Part shown: positions 42,714-50,912 of the stretch, one piece after another | Position numbering within the stretch: position 1 is the stretch's first letter | How the letters are laid out: each line of letters opens with the position of its first letter | NCBI RefSeq assembly: GCF_050113715.1 | Contig: NZ_JBNJQR010000014.1 | Span: 3,880 to 67,879, forward strand | Direction of reading: 5' to 3' | DNA length: 64,000 bases | From: Brevibacillus_H ginsengisoli | GTDB lineage: Bacteria; Bacillota; Bacilli; Brevibacillales; Brevibacillaceae | Notes under the pieces: model-generated | Told to the model about the DNA's origin: nothing | Database searches by the model: none | Seen by the model: only the letters and a program-made list of their open reading frames with translations | Program-made: the position numbers and the translations under genes

Positions 42714-43250
42714 CTAATCCAATTTATCAACTTGCGTAAAGTCTAGCTCCACTGGGGTTTCACGCCCAAAGATATCGACAAGTACGCGAACTTTTTGTTT
42801 GTCTGGTTGAATCTCGATGATCTCTCCGGCACGGCCTGCAAAGGGACCTTCCTTTACTCGGACCATATCGCGCAGAGCAAAATCGACCTTGATTTTCGGT
42901 GCTTCGATCCCCATTTGGCGAAGAATCGCTTCTGCTTCTCCAGGAAGCAGCGCTGTCGGCTTAGAACCGGCTCCTGTGGATCCGAAAAAGCCAGTCACTC
43001 CAGGGGTATTCCGCACGACATACCAAGAATCGTCGGTCATCACCATCTCAACAAGGACGTAACCTGGAAACACCTTTTTCGTAACGGTGCGCTTCTTCCC
43101 GTCTTTCGTTTCAATTTCTTCTTCAGTCGGTACTAAAACGCGGAAGATCTTGTCTTCCATACCCATCGATTCAACGCGTTTTTCCAGATTGGTTTTCACC
43201 TTGTTTTCATACCCAGAGTAAGTATGAACTACATACCACGCTTTTTCCAT
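42714..43250 (-). CDS. nusG: Transcription elongation/pausing factor NusG
   Basis: 178 aa from ATG 43250 (MEKAWYVVHTYSGYENKVKT), the start supported by the family. The NGN domain holds VFPGYVLVEMVMTDDSWYVV and RNTPGVTGFFG; the C-terminal KOW is VRVKEGPFAGRAGEIIEI. The ribosome-binding site is odd: the only good one, GGGAGG, is more than 25 nt away from this ATG, and 8 nt from an in-frame ATT. NusG stimulates pausing in Bacillus and bridges RNA polymerase to S10. Confidence 0.97.
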   Translation of the reverse strand: MEKAWYVVHTYSGYENKVKTNLEKRVESMGMEDKIFRVLVPTEEEIETKDGKKRTVTKKVFPGYVLVEMVMTDDSWYVVRNTPGVTGFFGSTGAGSKPTALLPGEAEAILRQMGIEAPKIKVDFALRDMVRVKEGPFAGRAGEIIEIQPDKQKVRVLVDIFGRETPVELDFTQVDKLD

Positions 43251-43295
43251 ATCCACAAGGACGTTAATCCGTCCGTCCCTCCCAGGTTTCGAATA

Positions 43296-43511
43296 TTACT
43301 TACCCAAAATCAGATCGATCAAGCGAGAGATGCCCAAGTCGATCACAAAGAAGAATATCGCCAACAGAATCACAGTAACAACAACTACAGATGTGTAGTT
43401 TAACAACTCTTTGCGATTCGGCCAACGAACTTTCTTCAACTCAGACCAAACGTCACCAAAGAAGTCACCTGTCCGGCGAAATCCGGATCCAATTCTCGAA
43501 AGGAAACTCAT
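43296..43511 (-). CDS. secE: Protein translocase subunit SecE
   Basis: 71 aa from ATG 43511 (MSFLSRIGSGFRRTGDFF) with GGGGGTGG upstream; the longer frame overlaps rpmG. The amphipathic cytoplasmic helix SELKKVRWPNRKELLNYTS and a single membrane segment (VVVVTVILLAIFFFVI) are the minimal Gram-positive SecE. It clamps SecY in the membrane. It lies between rpmG and nusG as in Bacillus. Confidence 0.96.
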   Translation of the reverse strand: MSFLSRIGSGFRRTGDFFGDVWSELKKVRWPNRKELLNYTSVVVVTVILLAIFFFVIDLGISRLIDLILGK

Positions 43512-43542
43512 AGTGCCACCCCCAGAATGGTTGCTTCCACCA

Positions 43543-43692
43543 TTACTTCGTTTCGCGATGGACAGTTTGTTTCTTGTCACGGGAGCAGTACTTTTTCAGT
43601 TCGATGCGTTCTGAATTCGTACGTTTGTTCTTGGTGGAGATATAGTTACGTTCACCGCATTCAGTGCACGCTAATGTAATATTTACTCGCAT
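43543..43692 (-). CDS. rpmG: 50S ribosomal protein L33
   Basis: 49 aa, missed by simple ORF calling. Translation gives MRVNITLACTECGERNYIST and ends KQTVHRETK. The start is the second of two ATGs (43690-43692), 8 nt behind GGAGG. The first CxxC (CTEC) is present but the second pair is reduced to one Cys (KYCSRDK), so zinc binding would be incomplete or use another ligand. The B. subtilis L33 at this same locus shows the same CSR pattern as far as I recall. Confidence 0.96.
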   Translation of the reverse strand: MRVNITLACTECGERNYISTKNKRTNSERIELKKYCSRDKKQTVHRETK

Positions 43693-43796
43693 CATTGCCA
43701 CCTCCATCTCATCTCATACCTATTTTAAAAAAGAGAATACAAAAAATCACACAGAAAAAACCGCTACTTTTTTTCGTGTCGATTCCAAAGAAGTAA

Positions 43797-43816
43797 CCAT
43801 AGAATCAGTTCTATGG
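43797..43816 (-). other. Hairpin in the rpmG leader
   Basis: Perfect 8-bp inverted repeat CCATAGAA/TTCTATGG with a CTGA tetraloop, just after the predicted transcription start. A 5' terminal stem-loop of this kind can stabilise mRNA. Confidence 0.5.
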
Positions 43817-43828
43817 CCACTTAAATAA

Positions 43829-43856
43829 TTTATCATATCCCACACTTTTGTGTCAA
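43829..43856 (-). promoter_or_regulatory. SigA-type promoter of rpmG-secE-nusG
   Basis: TTGACA (43851-43856), a 16-nt spacer and GATAAA (43829-43834). The -35 is perfect. The leader is about 130 nt. Confidence 0.6.
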
Positions 43857-44042
43857 CAAAACATCTTGACAAATTATACATATATCGTTCTACGCTTCTA
43901 GGAAAACCTGTCACAATATCCAGAAATCAGCTTAGCTATAAATAAAAATAACGGATGAGACAGGAGTTTTCTCCTTTAGCAAGAATCTAACTATAACACA
44001 ATTTAATCAGGTTGATCAATCAAACAAACTTAATCTATGCGA

Positions 44043-44086
44043 AAATAAAAAAGAGAGAGTCTCTGCCGCTACAGATTAATCTCTCT
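44043..44086 (-). terminator. Terminator of sigH, overlapping its stop codon
   Basis: Minus-strand AGAGAG...CTCTCT with an inner TCTG/CAGA pair, then CTTTTTTATTTTC. The upstream arm is part of the last sigH codons (GAG ATT AAT CTG TAG). Confidence 0.65.
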
Positions 44087-44728
44087 TCCTTCTAAATACC
44101 GCTCCAATTTGCGTTTCACCCGTTGCAGGGCATTGTCTATCGATTTGACGTGACGTTTGAGGTCGACGGCGATTTGCTGATAGGACCGACCATCCAGATA
44201 GAGCATCAAGACTTGTCGTTCCAAATCACTCAAAATCTCACTCATCTTTCCTTCAATATCATCAAACTCTTCGCGATTGATAAACAATTCTTCCGGATCT
44301 GTCACCTTGGTTCCGCAAATCACATCCAGCAAGGTGCGATCAGAATCTTCGTCATAGATAGGTTTGTCCAACGAAACATAAGAATTTAGCGGAATATGCT
44401 TTTGGCGGGTTGCTGTCTTAATTGCGGTAATAATCTGTCGAGTAATACACAATTCGGCAAACGCCTTGAACGATGTCAGCTTATCCCCTCGAAAATCGCG
44501 AATCGACTTGTACAGCCCGATCATTCCCTCTTGTACAATGTCTTCACGGTCTGCTCCGATCAAAAAATAAGAACGAGCCTTTGCTCGCACAAAGTTCTTA
44601 TATTTGTTAATCAGATACTCTAGGGCTTCGGCGTCGTTGTCTCTGACCAGGTCTACTACTTCTTCATCGGACATCAGGTCGTATTGTGTATGCTGTTTTA
44701 TCGGCTGTTCCTTGAGATCAACACTCAC
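44069..44728 (-). CDS. sigH: Sporulation sigma factor SigH (Sigma-30)
   Basis: 219 aa from GTG 44728 (V-SVDLKEQPIKQHTQYDLM). GGAGGG lies 6 nt upstream, while the ATG at 44734 abuts it directly. Region 2: YLINKYKNFVRAKARSYFLI, GADREDIVQEGMIGLYKSIR, DFKAFAELCITRQ-like core-binding segment. Region 4: LSDLERQVLMLYLDGRSYQQ and KRHVKSIDNALQRVKRKLER. It directs transcription at the onset of sporulation and in stationary phase. Its own promoter is SigA-type. Confidence 0.97.
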   Translation of the reverse strand: MSVDLKEQPIKQHTQYDLMSDEEVVDLVRDNDAEALEYLINKYKNFVRAKARSYFLIGADREDIVQEGMIGLYKSIRDFRGDKLTSFKAFAELCITRQIITAIKTATRQKHIPLNSYVSLDKPIYDEDSDRTLLDVICGTKVTDPEELFINREEFDDIEGKMSEILSDLERQVLMLYLDGRSYQQIAVDLKRHVKSIDNALQRVKRKLERYLEGREINL

Positions 44729-44766
44729 CTTCATCCCTCCGAAACTCACTTTCCATGCTATCAATA

Positions 44767-44795
44767 ATTATACAGACCCCATAAAAAAGCGTCAA
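44767..44795 (-). promoter_or_regulatory. SigA-type promoter of sigH
   Basis: TTGACG (44790-44795), a 17-nt spacer and a perfect TATAAT (44767-44772), lying just after the rae1 stop. Start predicted near 44760. In B. subtilis this promoter is repressed by AbrB; the AT-rich surroundings would permit that here. Confidence 0.8.
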
Positions 44796-44807
44796 CCAAT
44801 CTGCCGT

Positions 44808-45332
44808 TTATTCCCTTCGCCATTTTTCGAATATTTTCGCTATTTCATCATTGAGGGGAATTCGTGATGTAAAGCGAGTTTCATTTGTCTCTTTCACTTT
44901 TTCTACGATTTCCTTCCCCGCGCTTTCGATTTCTAACAACAACTCCCGCGCAGACTTGCGCAAAGCTCCCTGACCAAATATCACTCGTTGAGAAGTATAA
45001 TCCGACGTCGCCACGTAAATTTGTCGATTTTTCTCGTAAAACTCGTGAACAAGCTTCTCAATTCTCTCGTCTGCCGTCTCTTTTTCTTTGGTAAAGAAAA
45101 TCTCGATCTGGTAATCGCTTTGTTTCCGGCCAATGCCTGGAACGGTATAAGCGTCAAAGACGACAATCACTTGGATCCCTGAGAAGCTTTGATAGTCCGC
45201 AAGTTTGGAAATCAGCAAATCCCGCGCTTCGTCCATCCGGTCCTGATCCTTCAAAACGCGTAAATCAGGCCAGGCGCCGATGATATTATAGCCATCGACA
45301 ATCAGCAGCTGTTTTGCCTTTTTCCGTGACAT
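44808..45332 (-). CDS. rae1: Ribosome-associated endoribonuclease Rae1 (YacP, NYN domain)
   Basis: 174 aa. The NYN/PIN-like fold is seen in LLIVDGYNIIGAWPDLRVL, IQVIVVFDAYTVPGIGRKQS and VATSDYTSQRVIFGQGALRK, which give the acidic metal-binding residues. The B. subtilis homologue enters the ribosomal A site and cleaves certain mRNAs in a translation-dependent way. It follows rlmB by one nt. Confidence 0.93.
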   Translation of the reverse strand: MSRKKAKQLLIVDGYNIIGAWPDLRVLKDQDRMDEARDLLISKLADYQSFSGIQVIVVFDAYTVPGIGRKQSDYQIEIFFTKEKETADERIEKLVHEFYEKNRQIYVATSDYTSQRVIFGQGALRKSARELLLEIESAGKEIVEKVKETNETRFTSRIPLNDEIAKIFEKWRRE

Positions 45333-45333
45333 T

Positions 45334-46089
45334 CTACTTCACCCGAGCCGGGAGAGGACTTCGCGCGCGATACACTTCGTACATCAACAAGGCAGCCGCT
45401 ACAGATGCGTTCAAGGAAGTAACTTGTCCAACCATCGGCAAACTGAACAGGAAGTCACAGTTGTCCCGAACCAATCGACTGATTCCCTTCCCCTCGCTTC
45501 CGATTACCAGTGCAAGCGGCATGGTGAAATCGCCTTCACGGAAATCCTGTTTCGCGGAAGCATCAGTACCCGCAACCCAAACCCCTTGTTCCTTCAAATC
45601 CTCGATGGTTCTGACAATATTGGTAACTCGGGCAACCGGCACATATTCAATCGCTCCCGCCGATGCTTTGGCAACCGTTGCCGTTAAACTGACCGATCGT
45701 CTCTTGGGAATAATCACACCATGCGCTCCCACCGCATCGGCGGTACGCAATATCGAGCCGAGATTATGAGGATCTTCCAACTCATCGAGAATGAGCAAGA
45801 AGGGAACTTCATTCTTCTCTTGGGCTCGGGCAAGGATATCTTCAACTTCCACGTAATCATACGCGGCAACGGATGCGATTACGCCCTGATGGTTATCCGT
45901 TCCTGACAATTGGTCCAGCTTCTTGCGATTAGCCGTCGTCACGATGACCCCATTATCCTTGGCTAAACCAAAAATTGGGCCCATCTGGTTCTTGTTGGCG
46001 CCTTCCGCAATCCAAATCTTGTTAATCGTTCGACCCGATCGTAGAGCTTCAATCACCGGATTCTTACCGACAATCCATTCTTCACTCAT
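45334..46089 (-). CDS. rlmB: 23S rRNA (guanosine-2'-O-)-methyltransferase RlmB
   Basis: 251 aa SPOUT methyltransferase. The N-terminal substrate-binding domain begins EEWIVGKNPVIEALRSGRTI. Motif 1 is LDELEDPHNLGSILRTADAV (Asn-Leu-Gly-Ser), motif 2 LVIGSEGKGISRLVRDNCDF and motif 3 LPMVGQVTSLNASVAAALLM, forming the knotted SAM site. It methylates G2251 (E. coli numbering) in the P loop. Start and mrnC stop overlap as ATGA. Confidence 0.95.
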   Translation of the reverse strand: MSEEWIVGKNPVIEALRSGRTINKIWIAEGANKNQMGPIFGLAKDNGVIVTTANRKKLDQLSGTDNHQGVIASVAAYDYVEVEDILARAQEKNEVPFLLILDELEDPHNLGSILRTADAVGAHGVIIPKRRSVSLTATVAKASAGAIEYVPVARVTNIVRTIEDLKEQGVWVAGTDASAKQDFREGDFTMPLALVIGSEGKGISRLVRDNCDFLFSLPMVGQVTSLNASVAAALLMYEVYRARSPLPARVK

Positions 46090-46496
46090 ACTTCTTGAAC
46101 CCCTTCCACAATCTCAAATGCTTGTAACATGATTTCCGCAATACGTTCCTCTTCCCCTTGCAGGTACAAGTAGCCGATTAAAGCCTCGAGGGCTGTCGCG
46201 TGTCGATAGTCAATAATATCCGCATTCTTGGCAACGGAGCCAGATTTGGCATTCCGGCCCCGCTTCACTACGGATTGTTCTTCTTCGGTCAAAGTCGGCA
46301 TCAGGTTTAAGAGAATATTGGCCTGCGCCTTGGCTGACACGTATCGTTTCGCTTCTTTATGCAGGTGATTAGGCTTAACCAGTCCACGAGCGATAAGATG
46401 ATAGCGAACACAATGCGTATACGTAGCATCCCCAAGAAACGCCCAAGCTAAGGGATTGGATTGTTTGGGATCACGAGTCAATTCTTCTTTTATCAT
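46086..46496 (-). CDS. mrnC: Mini-ribonuclease III (23S rRNA maturation)
   Basis: 136 aa from ATG 46496 (MIKEELTRDPKQSNPLAWAF), 8 nt after AAGGAG. Two closer in-frame starts (46499, 46502) are too near the site. The RNase III catalytic motif appears as AFLGDATYTHCVRYHLIARG and ATALEALIGYLYLQGEEERI with acidic residues; no double-stranded-RNA-binding domain follows. In B. subtilis it trims both ends of 23S rRNA. It is encoded between cysS and rlmB. Confidence 0.94.
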   Translation of the reverse strand: MIKEELTRDPKQSNPLAWAFLGDATYTHCVRYHLIARGLVKPNHLHKEAKRYVSAKAQANILLNLMPTLTEEEQSVVKRGRNAKSGSVAKNADIIDYRHATALEALIGYLYLQGEEERIAEIMLQAFEIVEGVQEV

Positions 46497-46508
46497 CACC
46501 ATTACTCC

Positions 46509-47918
46509 TTATTTACGGCGCCAGCGGATTCCTTGCGGAGTATCTTCAAGAATGATGCCCTTCTCTTGCAGCAGATCCCGAATTTCATCAGCTCTTGCAA
46601 AATTACGCGCTTTGCGCGCTTCCGTCCGTTCAACGATGAGTTGTTCAATTTCTTCATCAAGCAGATCGGCGGTTGGTTCCTCGAGGATCAAACCAAGTAC
46701 CTGACTTAATTCCAAGAGCAAAGCAGCATACGCTTTGAGTACCTCTGCCCCCACATTCGGATAGCGAAGATAGAGATTTGCTTCTTTGGCGGTATCAAAC
46801 AACACCGTAATGGCATTCGCCGTATTGAAGTCATCGTCCATCTCTTGAATGAAACGATTACGCAAGTCCTCAATGATCTGTTTCTGTTCCTCTCCCACAC
46901 CATTCGGTTCATCTTCACGAGCTGTTCCTTGGCGATGATTGATGTTGGCGAACGCCGTCTTGATGCGATCCAGTCCGTTAGCCGCTTGCTCAAGCAAATC
47001 ATCACTAAAGTTGATTGGACTGCGATAATGACCGGTTAACAAGAAGAAGCGAATCAGCTGTCCACCATAGTGTGCCACCAAGTCCTTGAGTAACAAGAAA
47101 TTCCCCTTGGACTTCGACATTTTCTCATTATTGAGATTCAGCATGGCATTATGCATCCAATAACGAGAGAATGGTTTGCCTGTCAAGCATTCGGATTGTG
47201 CGATCTCATTCTCGTGGTGAGGGAATACCAGGTCAGTTCCACCCGCATGAATGTCAATGGAGTCCCCTAAGAATTTCAGGGCCATTGCGGAGCACTCGAT
47301 GTGCCAACCTGGACGTCCTTGACCCCATGGGCTATCCCAGGAGATCTCGCCTTCTTTGGCAGCCTTCCAGAGTGCGAAGTCGATCGGGTTCTCTTTTTTC
47401 TCGCTCACCTCGATGCGTGCACCCGCCAGTAAATCATCCAGCGGCTGGTGGGAGAGCTTGCCGTATTCGTTGAAGCGGCCTGTACGGAAGTAAACGTCCC
47501 CTTCGCTTTCATAGGCAAACCCCTTCTCAATCAATCCCTCCACGAACGAGATAATCTCCGGCATAGTTTGCATGACGCGCGGTTGGATATCCGGCAATTT
47601 CACATTTAAGGACTGCAGATCACGATTATAGCCTTCTGTATATCGGTCAGCCACTTCACGAACCGTTGTTCCTTCCGCATTGGCTACCCGAATCAGCTTA
47701 TCATCTACATCTGTAATATTTTGCACAAACGTGACATCATATCCGCGGTACTCCAAGTATCGTTTCACGGTATCAAAAACAATCGCCGGACGAGCGTTTC
47801 CAATGTGAATATAATTATAAACAGTTGGACCGCACACATACATTTTTACTTTGCCCGGCTCAATCGTGACAAAATCTTCTTTACTTCGAGTCAACGTATT
47901 ATATAACTGTATGCTCAT
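46509..47918 (-). CDS. cysS: Cysteinyl-tRNA synthetase
   Basis: 469 aa class I synthetase. HIGH-type motif YVCGPTVYNYIHIGNARPAI, zinc ligands in the WHIECSAMA and HHENEIAQSE segments, and KMSKS as NEKMSKSKGNFLLLKD. It charges tRNA-Cys. Its start lies 20 nt inside the cysE end, so the pair is coupled and both respond to the upstream Cys T-box. Confidence 0.98.
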   Translation of the reverse strand: MSIQLYNTLTRSKEDFVTIEPGKVKMYVCGPTVYNYIHIGNARPAIVFDTVKRYLEYRGYDVTFVQNITDVDDKLIRVANAEGTTVREVADRYTEGYNRDLQSLNVKLPDIQPRVMQTMPEIISFVEGLIEKGFAYESEGDVYFRTGRFNEYGKLSHQPLDDLLAGARIEVSEKKENPIDFALWKAAKEGEISWDSPWGQGRPGWHIECSAMALKFLGDSIDIHAGGTDLVFPHHENEIAQSECLTGKPFSRYWMHNAMLNLNNEKMSKSKGNFLLLKDLVAHYGGQLIRFFLLTGHYRSPINFSDDLLEQAANGLDRIKTAFANINHRQGTAREDEPNGVGEEQKQIIEDLRNRFIQEMDDDFNTANAITVLFDTAKEANLYLRYPNVGAEVLKAYAALLLELSQVLGLILEEPTADLLDEEIEQLIVERTEARKARNFARADEIRDLLQEKGIILEDTPQGIRWRRK

Positions 47919-48564
47919 TGTTCTTTCTTTCCTCCCTTACTTGGTTCAACTCATGACGAAGTTGTTCGATCTCTTTCTGCATCTGACGCAACATATCGGC
48001 TGTTGGGTCAGGCATATTACAGTGGTCAAAATCAGCCGTGACACGCTTGCCGTCCTGAACCACGATTTTACCTGGAATTCCAACTACCGTCGAATTCGAC
48101 GGAACCTCTTGAAGTACGACAGAACCAGCCCCGATTTTACTGTTATCGCCAATTTTGAACGAACCCAAAACTTTTGCTCCTGAAGCAATGATGACATTGC
48201 TGCCAATTGTCGGGTGACGCTTCCCTTTTTCTTTTCCCGTTCCCCCAAGTGTAACGCCCTGATAGATCGTGACGTTGTCTCCGATCTCACACGTTTCACC
48301 GATCACGACTCCGGCCCCATGATCGATAAAAAGCTTATTGCCAATCCTAGCACCCGGATGAATTTCGATTAAGGTGAAGAACCGAGCTGTTTGTGAAACA
48401 ATCCGCGCTAACATAAACCAACCATTTTTCCACAGCTTATGAGCTATCCTGTGTCCCCATATCGCATGCAGTCCCGCATAGGTAAGTATGACCTCAAGCT
48501 TACTGCGCGCAGCAGGGTCACGTTCAAATACAGCTTCTATATCATCTCTAAAAGTTTGCCACAT
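47899..48564 (-). CDS. cysE: Serine O-acetyltransferase
   Basis: 221 aa from ATG 48564 (MWQTFRDDIEAVFERDPAAR) after AAGGAGGGTCATTTTC. The left-handed beta-helix is built of hexapeptide repeats: EIHPGARIGNKLFIDHGAGV, VIGETCEIGDNVTIYQGVTL, with the active-site His in FIDHGAG and GGTGKEKGKRHPTIGSNVII. It makes O-acetylserine for cysteine synthesis. The C-terminus has a coiled-coil-like tail (MQKEIEQLRHELNQVREERK). Confidence 0.97.
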   Translation of the reverse strand: MWQTFRDDIEAVFERDPAARSKLEVILTYAGLHAIWGHRIAHKLWKNGWFMLARIVSQTARFFTLIEIHPGARIGNKLFIDHGAGVVIGETCEIGDNVTIYQGVTLGGTGKEKGKRHPTIGSNVIIASGAKVLGSFKIGDNSKIGAGSVVLQEVPSNSTVVGIPGKIVVQDGKRVTADFDHCNMPDPTADMLRQMQKEIEQLRHELNQVREERKNNEHTVI

Positions 48565-48603
48565 GAAAATGACCCTCCTTCTAAGGTTAACCCCTAATCG
48601 GCA

Positions 48604-48655
48604 ATATAAAAACACCGCCTCTATTGCCTACATCATATAGGCACAGAGACGGTGT
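48604..48655 (-). terminator. T-box terminator before cysE
   Basis: Minus-strand ACACCGTCTCTGTGCCTA-TATGATG-TAGGCAATAGAGGCGGTGT with internal mismatches, then TTTTATATT. It overlaps the antiterminator region right after the T-box motif, as T-boxes require. Confidence 0.9.
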
Positions 48656-48884
48656 AAACCGCGGTTCCACTCTGCTTAAGTCACACAAATGTGACCTCGC
48701 TCGTTTCCCAATAACGGTGGGGTCCCGGCCACTCCTTACTTAGCATGGTAAATCCATGTGTTCAGGGGGCTGCTCCCAGGTGCATTTCGGAAGGTTGTGC
48801 TAGACGACTTTCACCATTGTCATCCTCTCTGAAAGACACAGTCCCTTCTTACTTCTCCTGTTCTACGCGTTCTATTTCATTTAT
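48612..48884 (-). promoter_or_regulatory. Cysteine-specific T-box riboswitch of cysE-cysS
   Basis: The T-box motif GAGTGGAACCGCGG lies at 48659-48672 on the minus strand. Stem I upstream contains GAAATGCACC, where TGC (48782-48784) is the Cys codon at the expected specifier place, after AGAGAGGATGACAATGG and before the CTGGGAGCAGCC stem. Uncharged tRNA-Cys would favour antitermination, raising CysE and CysS together. Confidence 0.85.
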
Positions 48885-50362
48885 TCGTTAACAATTTTAT
48901 CTAAATTGTTCAAGACTCGTTCAATCCGCGCAAACACCTGTTCACGACCGATCAAGAAGAGCGATTGTCCCAGGTCACGTCCGTGCGCTTGACCCGTAAT
49001 CGCGACACGAACTGGCATGAAAAGAGCTTTTCCTTTGTGTCCAGTTTCTTTTTGAACGGCCTTTAAGGAAGCATTAATGACTTCTACAGTATATTCTGAC
49101 GCTGCTTCAAGGTGTTTCTTGAAGGCATCGAGAACAACTGGAACTTGTTCTTCTTTCAATACATCCTTCGCTTCTTCATCGTACACTACTTCATCCAGGA
49201 AGAAAAGAGCGGACAAAGGAACGATCTGCGCGCAATAGGACATTTGTTCCTGATAAAGCGCCACAATACCACGTACACGATCAAGTGTAGCTTCGGAAGG
49301 ATTCTCTTCTACAAAGCCTGCCTTCTGCAGATGCGGCAAGCAGAGTTCAAAAATATCTTCAACCGGACGTTGCTTGATATAGTGGTTGTTCATCCAGTTC
49401 ATCTTCGTGGTATCGAAAACGGCTGGCGATTTGTTCACACGGTCAAATGAGAAGAGGTCGATCAGCTTCTCTTTGGAGAAAATCTCTTCTTCCCCACCTG
49501 GAGACCAGCCCAGAAGAACAAGGAAGTTCACAATCGCTTCAGGCAAGAAGCCTAAATCGCGATACTGTTCAATAAACTGAAGGATGCTCTCATCGCGCTT
49601 ACTCATTTTCTTGCCATCTTGATTCAAGATCAACGCCAAGTGAGCAAATTGCGGCGGCTCCCAACCAAACGCTTCGTAGATCATCAGCTGACGAGGCGTA
49701 TTGGAGAGATGCTCTTCCCCACGCGCAACATGGGAAATCTTCATGAGATAATCGTCAATGACAACCGCAAAGTTATACGTTGGAATTCCGTCAGGACGGC
49801 AGATTACGAAGTCTCCCATTTCCTTGGATTCAAATGTTACCTGTCCACGGATCATATCGTTTACCACATACGTACGATCATCCGGTACAAGGAAATGAAT
49901 CGCTGGAACACGTCCTTCCGATTCGTATTGCGCTTTTTGCTCAGGGGTTACCGTACGGTGCTTTTCAGCAATGCGCGGAGTCTCACCACGAGCGACTTGC
50001 TCTTCACGCTCCGCATCCAATTCTTCTTTGGACGCATAGCAGTAATAAGCTTTGCCTTCTTCAAGCAGCTGGTCTAAATATTTTCGGAAAATGTCCAGAC
50101 GTTCCATCTGTCTGTATGGCGCGTATGGGCCCCCGATGTCATCGCCTTCATCCCATTCCACTCCAAGCCACTTCAGGTTCTCCATCTGTTTCTCAGCCGC
50201 GTTCTCTACGTTGCGGATTTGGTCTGTATCTTCAATACGTACGATGAATTGTCCACCGTTGCGTCGTGCGTACAAATAATTAAATAATGCCGTACGCGCT
50301 CCCCCGATATGCAAATGTCCTGTTGGACTTGGCGCGTACCGCAAACGAAACTCGTTAGCCAT
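48881..50362 (-). CDS. gltX: Glutamyl-tRNA synthetase
   Basis: 493 aa class I synthetase. LRYAPSPTGHLHIGGARTAL holds the HIGH motif and NQDGKKMSKRDESILQFIEQ the KMSKS motif. Anticodon-binding helices fill the C-terminal third. As in most Firmicutes it probably also charges tRNA-Gln with Glu for later amidation. It follows ispF by 64 nt and has its own promoter there. The cysE promoter lies in its last codons. Confidence 0.98.
   Translation of the reverse strand: MANEFRLRYAPSPTGHLHIGGARTALFNYLYARRNGGQFIVRIEDTDQIRNVENAAEKQMENLKWLGVEWDEGDDIGGPYAPYRQMERLDIFRKYLDQLLEEGKAYYCYASKEELDAEREEQVARGETPRIAEKHRTVTPEQKAQYESEGRVPAIHFLVPDDRTYVVNDMIRGQVTFESKEMGDFVICRPDGIPTYNFAVVIDDYLMKISHVARGEEHLSNTPRQLMIYEAFGWEPPQFAHLALILNQDGKKMSKRDESILQFIEQYRDLGFLPEAIVNFLVLLGWSPGGEEEIFSKEKLIDLFSFDRVNKSPAVFDTTKMNWMNNHYIKQRPVEDIFELCLPHLQKAGFVEENPSEATLDRVRGIVALYQEQMSYCAQIVPLSALFFLDEVVYDEEAKDVLKEEQVPVVLDAFKKHLEAASEYTVEVINASLKAVQKETGHKGKALFMPVRVAITGQAHGRDLGQSLFLIGREQVFARIERVLNNLDKIVNE
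48896..48924 (-). promoter_or_regulatory. Possible promoter of the T-box-cysE-cysS unit
   Basis: TTGAAC (48919-48924), a 17-nt spacer and GATAAA (48896-48901), inside the end of gltX. A second TTGAAC (48908-48913) pairs with TAACGA. Either would place the start just upstream of the T-box stem I. Confidence 0.35.
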
Positions 50363-50411
50363 GATGACACCATCCTTAATTATTCTTTATCCATATGTAT
50401 ACATGTCATAC

Positions 50412-50440
50412 ATGATACACCTTCGTTTATACCTTGACAA
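50412..50440 (-). promoter_or_regulatory. SigA-type promoter of gltX
   Basis: TTGTCA (50435-50440), a 17-nt spacer and TATCAT (50412-50417), overlapping the end of ispF. The palindrome ATGTATACAT (50396-50405) lies just downstream near the start point. Confidence 0.5.
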
Positions 50441-50906
50441 GCAAGCATACAGCCTGTGCGGCAATCCCTTCACCGCGTCCGGTAAAGCCTAATTTTTCTG
50501 TCGTTGTCGCTTTCAAATTCACTTGGGACAACTCTTCTGCATCCAGCGCCTTGGCAATGATCTCCCTCATCTGCGGGATGTGAGGCGCCATTTTGGGAGC
50601 TTGAGCGATGATGGTCGCGTCCACATTGCCCAGCTTGTAGCCTTTGTTCTTCACAATTCCCCACACATGATGCAGAAGCTTCAGACTGTCTGCGTCTTTA
50701 AACGCTGGATCGGTATCCGGAAAATGCCTGCCAATATCGCCCTCCCCAATCGCTCCCAGAATCGCATCGGCAATGGTATGCAGTAATACATCAGCATCGG
50801 AGTGCCCTAACAACCCTTTGTCATAAGGAATCGTGACCCCTCCGATAATCAGTGGACGCCCCTCAACCAGTTGATGAACGTCGAAACCTTGTCCTACTCG
50901 CATCAT
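50427..50906 (-). CDS. ispF: 2-C-methyl-D-erythritol 2,4-cyclodiphosphate synthase
   Basis: 159 aa. MMRVGQGFDVHQLVEGRPLI carries the metal ligands Asp and His, and GLLGHSDADVLLHTIADAIL the third His; the C-terminal TTEKLGFTGRGEGIAAQAVC binds CMP. It cyclises CDP-ME-2-phosphate in the MEP isoprenoid pathway. It follows ispD by 6 nt. Confidence 0.97.
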   Translation of the reverse strand: MMRVGQGFDVHQLVEGRPLIIGGVTIPYDKGLLGHSDADVLLHTIADAILGAIGEGDIGRHFPDTDPAFKDADSLKLLHHVWGIVKNKGYKLGNVDATIIAQAPKMAPHIPQMREIIAKALDAEELSQVNLKATTTEKLGFTGRGEGIAAQAVCLLVKV

Positions 50907-50912
50907 AAGTAC

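Larger units (their letters stand above)
43693..44068 (-). other. Intergenic region rpmG-sigH
   Basis: 376 nt without a gene. It holds the sigH terminator (44043-44086, overlapping the sigH stop), the rpmG-secE-nusG promoter (43829-43856) and a hairpin (43797-43816, CCATAGAA-CTGA-TTCTATGG) in the leader. The AT-rich stretch 43860-44040 shows nothing I can name; no tRNA fits. Confidence 0.6.

Noticed and set aside
43857..44042. AT-rich stretch between rpmG and sigH checked for a tRNA or small RNA
   Set aside because: No cloverleaf, T-loop GTTCGA motif or strong isolated hairpin with T-tract was found.
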